The position numbers and the translations under genes are program-made. Under the pieces are notes generated by a model that had not been told where the DNA came from, searched no databases, and saw only the letters and a program-made list of their open reading frames with translations. 64,000 bases of DNA from Arthrobacter sunyaminii (lineage in GTDB: Bacteria > Actinomycetota > Actinomycetes > Actinomycetales > Micrococcaceae): NCBI RefSeq assembly GCF_018866305.1, contig NZ_CP076456.1, positions 1,054,001-1,118,000 of the forward strand. Direction: 5' to 3'. Positions 57,551-64,000 of the stretch are shown here, piece after piece (within the stretch, counting starts at the first letter, position 1; each line of letters begins with the position of its first letter).

Positions 57551-58846
57551 ATGGTCGCTCCAACATCTGTCAAGAGCACCGGGAAGCATTGGTTAGCAGT
57601 TATGGCACAGGGCACAACAAAGCGCAGGAGCTGGATCATCGGTCCCTTGCTCGCAGGGACGCTTCTTCTGGGCGGAGGCGGTGCGCTCACGTCGTGTTCG
57701 TTCGTCGCTGAAGACGTCCAAAGCAGCGGGTCGGGAGCATCCGGGCAGGCCTCAAAGGCCGCGGAATCCAAGCCTGCCGTTCCCGAGCCGGTGGCCGTTG
57801 TCACTCCGGAGGCGGACGCGGTGGAAGTGAACCCGATCTCCGTGCCGGCCATTACCGTGGAGCAGGGGACCGTGGAATCAGCAAAGCTGGCTCCGGTTTC
57901 CGGCGGCGAACCGGTCCCCGGCGAACTCAGCGCCGACGGAACCACGTGGACTGCCACGGGGACCCTGGCCTTCAACACGCCCTATGCCCTGACCTTCACC
58001 CTCGCCGATGCCAACGGCGACACCAGTACCCAAACCCGGAAGTTCACCACCGTCTCCACCGCCAATGAGGCCAACGCGGTCATGTACCCGCAGTCCGGAT
58101 CAGTGGTGGGCACCGGCCAGCCGCTGGAGCTCAGCTTCAGCGAACCGGTCCTGAACAAGCAGGCCGTGGAAAAGGCCATCACGGTCACCTCCACCTCCGG
58201 CCAGGTAGGGGCCTTCTACTGGATCAGCGACACCAAAGTCCGTTACCGGGCCGAAGAATTTTGGGCTCCGCAGAGCACCATCACCGTGGACATGAAGCTG
58301 CTCGGCGTGGACTTCGGCAACGGCATGATCGGCAACTTCAATGAGACCGCCAGCTTCAGCACCCACAACAACCGGCTGGCCGTGGTGGACAACGCGGACA
58401 AGATGATGCGTGTGTACATCGACGGGCAGCTCACCAGGACCTTCCCGGTTACGCTGGGCACCGAGGACTGGCCGTCCACTATCGGCTACCACGTGATCAT
58501 GGACCAGCATGAGTCCATCCCGTTCCGCGCGGAATCCATTGGTTTGAAGCCCGGCGACGAACACTATTACGAGCCGGTCACCGCCCACAACGCCTCCCGC
58601 ATCTCCAACGGCGGCGCTTTCATCCACGAAGCCCTGCCGTCCGCCCAGCCGGTGCTGGGCGTGTCCAATGTTTCGCACGGCTGCATCGGCATGAGTCCCG
58701 AGGGCGCCAAATACATCTACGACAATTTCGACGCCGGTGACGTGGTCCAGGTGCTGAACACCGGCTACGGACCCATGTTCGTGTGGGACGGGTTTGGGGA
58801 CTGGAACCTGCCGTGGGCCGAGTGGGTCAGCCAGCCCAAGCAGTAA
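57551..58846 (+). CDS. L,D-transpeptidase (Ldt) lipoprotein with Ig-like domains
   Basis: 431 residues. A signal peptide ends in a lipobox (GGALTSC, Cys near residue 49). Two Ig-like domains follow (~75-180 and ~180-275), then the YkuD catalytic domain ~275-400: RVYIDGQLTRTFPVTLGT, GGAFIHEALP with the conserved His, and VSHGCIGMS with the nucleophile Cys. This is the LdtMt2-type layout. It makes 3-3 cross-links in peptidoglycan. ATG at 57551 has AGGGGGAG close upstream; ATG at 57602 is an alternative. Confidence 0.93.
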   Translation: MVAPTSVKSTGKHWLAVMAQGTTKRRSWIIGPLLAGTLLLGGGGALTSCSFVAEDVQSSGSGASGQASKAAESKPAVPEPVAVVTPEADAVEVNPISVPAITVEQGTVESAKLAPVSGGEPVPGELSADGTTWTATGTLAFNTPYALTFTLADANGDTSTQTRKFTTVSTANEANAVMYPQSGSVVGTGQPLELSFSEPVLNKQAVEKAITVTSTSGQVGAFYWISDTKVRYRAEEFWAPQSTITVDMKLLGVDFGNGMIGNFNETASFSTHNNRLAVVDNADKMMRVYIDGQLTRTFPVTLGTEDWPSTIGYHVIMDQHESIPFRAESIGLKPGDEHYYEPVTAHNASRISNGGAFIHEALPSAQPVLGVSNVSHGCIGMSPEGAKYIYDNFDAGDVVQVLNTGYGPMFVWDGFGDWNLPWAEWVSQPKQ

Positions 58847-58851
58847 CCCAA

Positions 58852-58880
58852 CCTGCCCGGTGGAGCACTCTGCCGGCAGG
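58852..58880. terminator. Hairpin between Ldt and RDD genes
   Basis: CCTGCCCGG and CCGGCAGG pair with a 1-nt bulge and a 12-nt loop. No T-run. It lies between converging genes. Confidence 0.4.
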
Positions 58881-58894
58881 ATGCCGGAAGAATC

Positions 58895-59698
58895 CTACTG
58901 CTCGAACGGCAGCCGGTGCAGCCGCCGGGCCACCCGTTCGGTCTGTTCGCGCTGCCTGGACATCCGGGCATAATCGCGGTCCCGGCGCTCAGCCGTCACG
59001 GCGCTGAGGAAGTCCTCGGCCCGGGTGCCGGGCGGGGGCTGGGGGGAAACGAAGGCCGAGACCTCGTCGGCCAGTTCTGCGGCGCGGGCGGCGCGTGCCG
59101 GGGCTGAGAGCCGGGAGGCCTGGGACAGGAAGCGGGACACCCTGCGGGACAGGGCGTCGGGAAAGCGTCCCATGTCCGCCAGATGCGCCCAGCCGCGCAG
59201 CCACGGCGGCATCTGAACCTGAGCTGGCGGGGGAGCGGTGACCCGTTCCCTCATCGCGTACGTTCCGGCCATCATGTCCCCGAGCCGTTTGGACCTCTCG
59301 TTGAACATGGCCGCGATGAACGCCACCGATCCCGCGGACATGTAGATTTCCAGGACCGCAGCCATGCCGCGGATGAAGCAGTGGCGGAAGCGCACCGCCC
59401 CGCCGTCGTCGCGCACTATCCGCAGTCCCATGGCCAGGCGTCCCAGCGACTTGCCGCGGGTCAGCGTTTCCACCGTCACGGGCACGCCGATCAGGACCAG
59501 GACCACGATCGCCAGGATCAGTGCCTGTCCCAGAGCGGGATCAACGGACTCGCCCAGGGTTTGGCCGAAGAGCAGCAGCAGCCCGAGAAGGACAACGAAC
59601 TGGGCCGTCACATCGATGATGGAGCTCAGGGCTCGTGCCGCGAAGGATGCCGGACGCAGTTCCAGGACAACGGCCTCTCCGGTGACGATGGAGCTCAC
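58895..59698 (-). CDS. RDD family membrane protein
   Basis: 267 residues with four hydrophobic segments in the first 150 residues. The RDD motif region is SFAARALSSIIDVTAQFVVL near residue 18 (conserved Arg and Asp). LTRGKSLGRLAMGLRIVRDDG near 80 is the other family block. The C-terminal 120 residues are soluble and basic. Function unknown; some RDD proteins act in Na+ or proton antiport. GTG at 59698 after AGAGGA. Divergent from the SpoIIM-like gene. Confidence 0.88.
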   Translation of the reverse strand: MSSIVTGEAVVLELRPASFAARALSSIIDVTAQFVVLLGLLLLFGQTLGESVDPALGQALILAIVVLVLIGVPVTVETLTRGKSLGRLAMGLRIVRDDGGAVRFRHCFIRGMAAVLEIYMSAGSVAFIAAMFNERSKRLGDMMAGTYAMRERVTAPPPAQVQMPPWLRGWAHLADMGRFPDALSRRVSRFLSQASRLSAPARAARAAELADEVSAFVSPQPPPGTRAEDFLSAVTAERRDRDYARMSRQREQTERVARRLHRLPFEQ

Positions 59699-59725
59699 GG
59701 GCGGTCCTCTCGTCCGAATACTGGT

Positions 59726-59749
59726 GCTGGGTACTCCACTGTACCCAGC
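59726..59749. promoter_or_regulatory. Palindromic operator between RDD and SpoIIM genes
   Basis: GCTGGGTAC-N6-GTACCCAGC, a perfect 9-bp-arm inverted repeat, midway in the 65-bp gap between the divergent start codons. It spans the -35 region of the SpoIIM promoter. Confidence 0.6.
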
Positions 59750-59751
59750 GC

Positions 59752-59757
59752 TAGGGT
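59752..59757 (+). promoter_or_regulatory. -10 hexamer for leaderless spoIIM-like gene
   Basis: TAGGGT ends 6 nt before GTG at 59764, immediately after the palindrome. Confidence 0.5.
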
Positions 59758-59763
59758 GTAACC

Positions 59764-60759
59764 GTGGATATGGAAGCGTTCAGCGCAGTGCATGCCCCTG
59801 ACTGGTTGCGGCTGGATGAGCTTGCCGCCCGGCGCCGGCTCAGCGGGGAGGAAGCCGATGAGCTGCTGCGCCTCTACCAGCGGGCCTCGGCACACCTGTC
59901 CATGGTCCGCTCGGTGGCTCCGGAAGGCGCGCTCTCAGCTGCGCTGTCCACGCGCCTGTCCCGGGCACGAACCCGATTCACCGGCGCACGGTCCAACGTT
60001 GCCGAGGACCTGGCGTACTTTTTCGTGGTTGCACTGCCTGCCGGCTTTTACCGTGTCCGCTGGCTGACCGTTGCCGTGGGAGCGGCGTTCATTGCAGTGT
60101 CCTGGCTTTTTGGAATCTGGGCAGCGAACACCCCCGGAGTCATTGCCGCGGCCCTGGGCTCTGATGCGGAAGTCCGGCGGTATGTTGAAGAGGACTTCGC
60201 CGGTTACTACTCGGAGAACCCGGCTGCCTCCTTCGCGGGACAGGTCTGGACCAACAACGCCTGGATTGCCCTGCAGGCTGTCGCGTTCGGCATCACCGGC
60301 ATTTGGGGACCGTTCATCCTGTACCAAAATGCCCTGAACGTTGGCATAGCCGCAGGGACTATGGCCGCGTACGGGAAACTGGACGTCTTTTTCAGCTACA
60401 TCCTGCCCCACGGACTCATGGAGCTGACGGCCGTTTTCATCGCGGTGGCCGCGGGACTGAGGATTTTCTGGGCCTGGGTTGCTCCGGGACGGCGCACCCG
60501 CGCGGTGTCCGTGGCGGCGGAAGGGCGCTCGCTGTTCACCGTGGCCCTGGGCCTGGTCATCGTGTTGTTCCTTTCCGGTTTGGTCGAGGGCTTCGTGACG
60601 GCGTCGCCGCTGCCCGCCTGGCTGCGGATCGGTATCGGAGCTGTCCTGTTCTGCGCCTACTGGGCGTACACGCTGGTCTTGGGCGGCCGGGCCTACCGGA
60701 TGGGTCACCGCGGCGATTTGTCCCGGCGCGACAGCGGTGACGTACTGCGGACCGCCTGA
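59764..60759 (+). CDS. Stage II sporulation protein M-like membrane protein
   Basis: 331 residues. A soluble N-terminal ~95 residues (DWLRLDELAARRRLSGEEADE) leads into 5-6 membrane helices. Family stretches include AFGITGIWGPFILYQNALNVG near residue 185 and ILPHGLMELTAVFIAVAAGL near 220. SpoIIM-like proteins are common in non-sporulating actinobacteria, usually divergent from an RDD gene as here; the pair may form a membrane complex (inference). GTG start at 59764; ATG at 59770 is also possible. Confidence 0.88.
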   Translation: MDMEAFSAVHAPDWLRLDELAARRRLSGEEADELLRLYQRASAHLSMVRSVAPEGALSAALSTRLSRARTRFTGARSNVAEDLAYFFVVALPAGFYRVRWLTVAVGAAFIAVSWLFGIWAANTPGVIAAALGSDAEVRRYVEEDFAGYYSENPAASFAGQVWTNNAWIALQAVAFGITGIWGPFILYQNALNVGIAAGTMAAYGKLDVFFSYILPHGLMELTAVFIAVAAGLRIFWAWVAPGRRTRAVSVAAEGRSLFTVALGLVIVLFLSGLVEGFVTASPLPAWLRIGIGAVLFCAYWAYTLVLGGRAYRMGHRGDLSRRDSGDVLRTA

Positions 60760-60941
60760 CCGGGTCCTGCGCTCCGGCGGTCCGAAGGTAACAGTCGGAT
60801 TGAGTCTCCCTGAACCCGGGGTGGCGGCGCCGTTCCTTACGTGCCTGCCCGGTAGGGTCGAAGAAGAATGGAACCGCAAAAGTCCATCGGTATCCGCAAA
60901 CAGGCCAGAACCAACAGGCCAGGGAAGTGAAAGAGGAAGTA

Positions 60942-62597
60942 GTGGCAAGCCAGGACGATACCCCCCAGCAACACCCCACGCCCGGAGGCTCCGCCGAACC
61001 CGAGAAGCACCGCACTGATCAGGCCGCCGAGGAGAGCAGCCGGCTCAGTGACGCCAGCGAGACCATCGTGAGCGGCGACCACGCGGCCGGTACGGATGCA
61101 GACGCTGCGCCCGACGGCGGTGCAACGGGTGCCGCTGACGCCGCAGGTTCTCCCGCATCCCGGGATTCCGAACCGGACCAGCACGATGCCGGACTCGATC
61201 ATGATGACTGGGAAGCTGCCTTTGCCGAGGCGGCAGGAACTCCCAGCGCCAACGTTGTCCCTGGCGGCCATCCTTCCCTCGCCCAGCGCAGCACCCTGCC
61301 GATGCGGCGGGCAAGCACCATGCCCAACGTCAGCGGTTACGGGGACCTCAGCGATGAGGAGCGGGAACAGGCGGGCCGCATCGACGCCGAGGTGCCCTCC
61401 GCCGGGAACAACACGGCACAGGACAGCTCCCCCGCTCCGGCCAGTGACACAGACCCGGACGAGTCGCCGGAGACCACCCCCGTCAGCGCCGGTGCTTCGG
61501 CCCCGCACCTCGATGACAGCGCCGCAGCAAAGGAATCGGCGACAGAACCGGTTTCGGATACGGTGCCGGACCAGGAGACGGTGCCGGACCAGGATCCCGC
61601 CTTGACCCAGGAGACTGCGTCGGTTCAGGAGACTGTGCCGGACCAGGAGACTGCGCCGGTTCAGGAGACTGCGTCCGGAAGCACCGCCTTTACCACTGCC
61701 ACAGCCGCCATTCCTGTTGCGGGAGCCGCCGCTGCCGGGACCGGCAGCGGGGAAAGCAACAGTGCTGACAGCAACAACACGGCCGCACAGGCGGACCGTC
61801 CGGCCGAAGACGAGATCTCCGAAGAGGAAATCCGGCGCCGGGCCGAGGAACGCGAACGTGCCGGAGCGGCCAAGCCCGTGCTGGCCCGCATCCTGCAGGT
61901 CATGATTGCGGTGTTCTTCCCGGTGATGCTGCTGGCGGCAGCCATCCGGGCGGTGGCCACCCCGCTGTTCCTCTGGGTCGAGTACCACCGGCCGGGGTTC
62001 CCTGCCGACAGCTACGGTTTCTCCACGGATGACCGCATGACATACGGCTCCTATGCCGTGGACTATCTGCTGAACTTCTCCGGTGCCCGCTACCTCGGTG
62101 ACCTGGTGATGGCCAGCGGTGAACCGCTGTATCTGGAAAGCGAAGTCAGCCATATGGCGGACGTCAAAACCGTGTTGACCGTTGCCTTCGTGACGGCCCT
62201 CGCCATGGCGGTGCTGAGTCTTTTGGCCTGCATCTACCTGGCGAAGCGCAGCCCCGGCGGAATCCGGCGTGCACTGTTCTCCGGTTCAGTGGTGACGCTG
62301 GTCCTGGTCGGTGCGCTGATTGTGACGGCCGTGCTGGGCTGGGAAAGCTTCTTCACCCAGGTGCACACCATCTTCTTTGCCAACGGCAACTGGACGTTCC
62401 GCATGGATGACACCCTGATCCGCCTCTTCCCCGCCCAGTTCTGGATGGACGCCGGCATCGCCATTGCCGGACTGGTGCTGCTGACCTGCATCGTGGTGCT
62501 GATCGCAGCCTGGCCCACCAAGGCCCGCCGGGAACGCTCCCGCCGCAAGCAGGAAGAGGCCCGCCGCCGCTACCTCGAGTCGCTGGAAGCGGTTTAG
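60942..62597 (+). CDS. DUF1461/TIGR01906 membrane protein with long acidic N terminus
   Basis: 551 residues from GTG at 60942 after AGAGGA; GTG at 60927 would add 5. Residues 1-300 are acidic, low complexity and probably disordered, with a VPDQET/VQETAS repeat near 208-245. The last 240 residues are the TIGR01906 membrane core: a helix near 325, then TYGSYAVDYLLNFSGARYLG, EPLYLESEVSHMADVKTVLT and three more helices. Function unknown. The C terminus is basic. The N-terminal extension is much longer than the core domain requires. Confidence 0.85.
   Translation: MASQDDTPQQHPTPGGSAEPEKHRTDQAAEESSRLSDASETIVSGDHAAGTDADAAPDGGATGAADAAGSPASRDSEPDQHDAGLDHDDWEAAFAEAAGTPSANVVPGGHPSLAQRSTLPMRRASTMPNVSGYGDLSDEEREQAGRIDAEVPSAGNNTAQDSSPAPASDTDPDESPETTPVSAGASAPHLDDSAAAKESATEPVSDTVPDQETVPDQDPALTQETASVQETVPDQETAPVQETASGSTAFTTATAAIPVAGAAAAGTGSGESNSADSNNTAAQADRPAEDEISEEEIRRRAEERERAGAAKPVLARILQVMIAVFFPVMLLAAAIRAVATPLFLWVEYHRPGFPADSYGFSTDDRMTYGSYAVDYLLNFSGARYLGDLVMASGEPLYLESEVSHMADVKTVLTVAFVTALAMAVLSLLACIYLAKRSPGGIRRALFSGSVVTLVLVGALIVTAVLGWESFFTQVHTIFFANGNWTFRMDDTLIRLFPAQFWMDAGIAIAGLVLLTCIVVLIAAWPTKARRERSRRKQEEARRRYLESLEAV
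61563..61674 (+). repeat. Imperfect 18-bp repeats in the DUF1461 gene
   Basis: Units around GACCAGGAGACGGTGCCG and CAGGAGACTGCG recur about six times, encoding VPDQET/VQETAS repeats. Confidence 0.7.
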
Positions 62598-62625
62598 CAG
62601 ACCGGCGGTACTTCGGACACCGAAT

Positions 62626-62667
62626 AAAAAAGCTGCACGTCTCCTTCCGGAGGCGTGCAGCTTTTTT
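62626..62667. terminator. Bidirectional terminator
   Basis: AAAAAAGCTGCACG pairs with CGTGCAGCTTTTTT, with an inner CTCC/GGAG after a T-G pair. A-run and T-run flank it, so it serves both the DUF1461 gene and the converging ligase gene. Confidence 0.93.
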
Positions 62668-62685
62668 GGTGAGCGGCGTGCAGGC

Positions 62686-64000
62686 TTACTTCTGGTAAAG
62701 CTTCTCCACCTCGGCAGAGTAATCCGCAATCACGGCATTGCGCCGCAGTTTCAGGGTTGCCGTCAGGTGACCGGACTCGAGCGAGAAGTCCTGCGGCAAA
62801 ACGGTGAACTTACGGATCTGCTCGGCCTGGGAAACCGTTGCGTTGGCCGCATCCACGGCTTCCTGCAGCGAGGCGCGGACCCGGGGGTCATCGGCAGCCG
62901 TAGCGGCAACCGCCGACACGCCGTTCTCGCGGCCCCAGGCCGCCAGCGCCTCGTCGTCCAGGGTCAGCAGCGCTGACACAAACGGCCGGCCTTCGCCCAC
63001 CACGATTGCCTGTGACACCAAACGGTGCTCACGGATTTTCTCCTCCATCGGTCCGGGGGCAATGTTCTTGCCGCCGGCGGTTACGAGGATGTCCTTTTTC
63101 CGGCCGGTGATGGTCAGGAAACCGTCGTCGTCCAGGGAACCCGTGTCCCCGGAATGGAACCATTCGCCGCTGAAGGCGGCAGCGTTGGCCTCGGGGTTGT
63201 TGTGGTAGCCCTTGAAGACGCCGGCCCCGGCGATCAGGACCTCGCCGTCGTCCGCAATCCGGATCCTGCTGCCCGGCAGCGCCAGGCCCACCGAACCGAC
63301 CCGGGCCAGCGGGACGGTGTTCACGGTGGCCGGAGCCGTTGTTTCCGTCAGGCCGTAGCCCTCGAGGACCATGACCCCGGCACCGCGGAAGAAGTGAGCC
63401 AGTTGCGGGCTCAGCGCGGACGCACCGCTGATGGCGTGGGTCAGCTTGCCGCCAAAGACGTTGCGGACCTTCGGGTAGAGGGTCTTGTCGAAGAACTTGT
63501 GGCGTGCCTTCAGCGCAAGGGAGGGTCCCTTGCCGCCGCGGGCTGCGGCATCCAGTGCGGTGGAATAGGCGACGGCGGTGTCCGCTGCGGCGGTGAACAG
63601 CTTGCCCTTGCCGGCGGCCTCCGCGGACTGCTGCGCTCCTGCATAGATCTTTTCGAAGATCCGGGGCACGGCGAGCAGGAAGGTCGGCTGGAAGGACTTC
63701 AGGTCGCCCATGAGGTCCGCGGCGCTGCCGGAGTGGCCTACGCGCACCCCGGCGGCAAGGCAGCCCACCTGCACGGCGCGTGCCAGTACATGGGCCAGCG
63801 GCAGGAACATCAGCGTGCTGACGTCCTTGTGCTTGAGCATTTCCGGCAGGAACTCCACAATGTTGACGCCGAACAGCGCAAAGTTGCCGTGCGTGATTTC
63901 GCAGCCCTTGGGACGGCCGGTGGTGCCGGAGGTGTAAACCATGGAGGCCACGGATTCCAGGTTTGCGGTGGTCCGGGCGGTTTCCAGCCGGTCATCGTCC
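62686..64000 (-). CDS. Long-chain acyl-CoA ligase, 3' part (truncated by window end)
   Basis: AMP-forming ligase that activates a fatty acid to its CoA thioester. The frame is open past 63951 to the window edge, so the N terminus is missing and the first internal Met is not the start. Visible motifs: P-loop YTSGTTGRPKGCEITHGN, MFLPLAHVLARAVQVG, GYGLTETTAPA (adenylation), HSGDTGSLDDDGFLTITGRK and DILVTAGGKNIAPGPMEE, and a C-terminal LKLRRNAVIADY holding the catalytic Lys region. The MFLPLAHV wording is that of the FAA1/FadD15 long-chain group. Confidence 0.93.
   Translation of the reverse strand, partial: DDDRLETARTTANLESVASMVYTSGTTGRPKGCEITHGNFALFGVNIVEFLPEMLKHKDVSTLMFLPLAHVLARAVQVGCLAAGVRVGHSGSAADLMGDLKSFQPTFLLAVPRIFEKIYAGAQQSAEAAGKGKLFTAAADTAVAYSTALDAAARGGKGPSLALKARHKFFDKTLYPKVRNVFGGKLTHAISGASALSPQLAHFFRGAGVMVLEGYGLTETTAPATVNTVPLARVGSVGLALPGSRIRIADDGEVLIAGAGVFKGYHNNPEANAAAFSGEWFHSGDTGSLDDDGFLTITGRKKDILVTAGGKNIAPGPMEEKIREHRLVSQAIVVGEGRPFVSALLTLDDEALAAWGRENGVSAVAATAADDPRVRASLQEAVDAANATVSQAEQIRKFTVLPQDFSLESGHLTATLKLRRNAVIADYSAEVEKLYQK

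Overview
The window is high-GC DNA with strong G/C at third codon positions, many GTG starts, a mycothiol S-conjugate amidase (Mca), a WhiB regulator, an ANTAR regulator and a FemX-like peptidoglycan enzyme. It looks like chromosomal core DNA of an actinobacterium, most likely Micrococcaceae (Arthrobacter-like). I see no IS element, prophage, CRISPR array, rRNA operon or biosynthetic cluster. There is one tRNA.

Layout. 1-3.5 kb: nucleoside salvage (truncated deoA, add) with a DedA protein and MazG. 3.6-10.5 kb: eno, an FtsB/DivIC-type division protein, a DUF501-exopolyphosphatase fusion, a mycosin-like subtilase and type II NADH dehydrogenase. 10.6 kb: a short-armed tRNA with anticodon UAA. 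11-17 kb: a branched-chain amino acid ABC transporter whose binding protein gene converges on the livHMGF operon, with a CRP/GlxR-like box at each end. 17-23 kb: BI-1 membrane protein, ANTAR regulator, aldose epimerase-like protein, AI-2E family permease, threonine ammonia-lyase, rhomboid. 23-31 kb: a block whose order as I recall it matches M. tuberculosis Rv1080c-Rv1095: greA, DUF4307, mca, small membrane protein, YyaL-like protein, hemolysin III, Z-prenyl synthase, PIN-PhoH. 31-36 kb: DUF1206, prepilin peptidase, NUDIX, an intergenic repeat cluster, and a TetR-DHA2 efflux operon. 36-42 kb: fumC, carbonic anhydrase, DUF4245, glpX, TspO-like, FemX-like. 42-47 kb: minus-strand operon purK-purE-LCP-manA. 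47-55.7 kb: GtrA, TIGR03089, whiB, a 1.2-kaa glycosyltransferase, DUF5719, zincin-like, DUF3499. 55.8-64 kb: Trm112-like, sahH, L,D-transpeptidase, divergent RDD/SpoIIM, DUF1461 and a truncated long-chain acyl-CoA ligase.

How the genes work together. The main themes are central carbon metabolism (eno, fumC, glpX), nucleotide supply and clean-up (deoA, add, mazG, purEK, NUDIX), the envelope (Z-prenyl synthase, LCP, FemX, L,D-transpeptidase, GtrA, the large glycosyltransferase, manA) and redox/thiol homeostasis (mca, ndh).

Regulatory signals recur. At least ten genes have a TAnnnT hexamer 6-7 nt before the start codon with no good Shine-Dalgarno in between, which suggests leaderless mRNAs. Palindromes sit in the whiB promoter and between the divergent RDD/SpoIIM genes. 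I found no obviously new multi-gene system. The best leads are the short-armed UAA tRNA, a 29-codon ORF directly upstream of PIN-PhoH, the repeat/hairpin cluster at 33.4 kb, the split liv locus with paired CRP-like boxes, and a glycosyltransferase that seems to lack a standard start codon.
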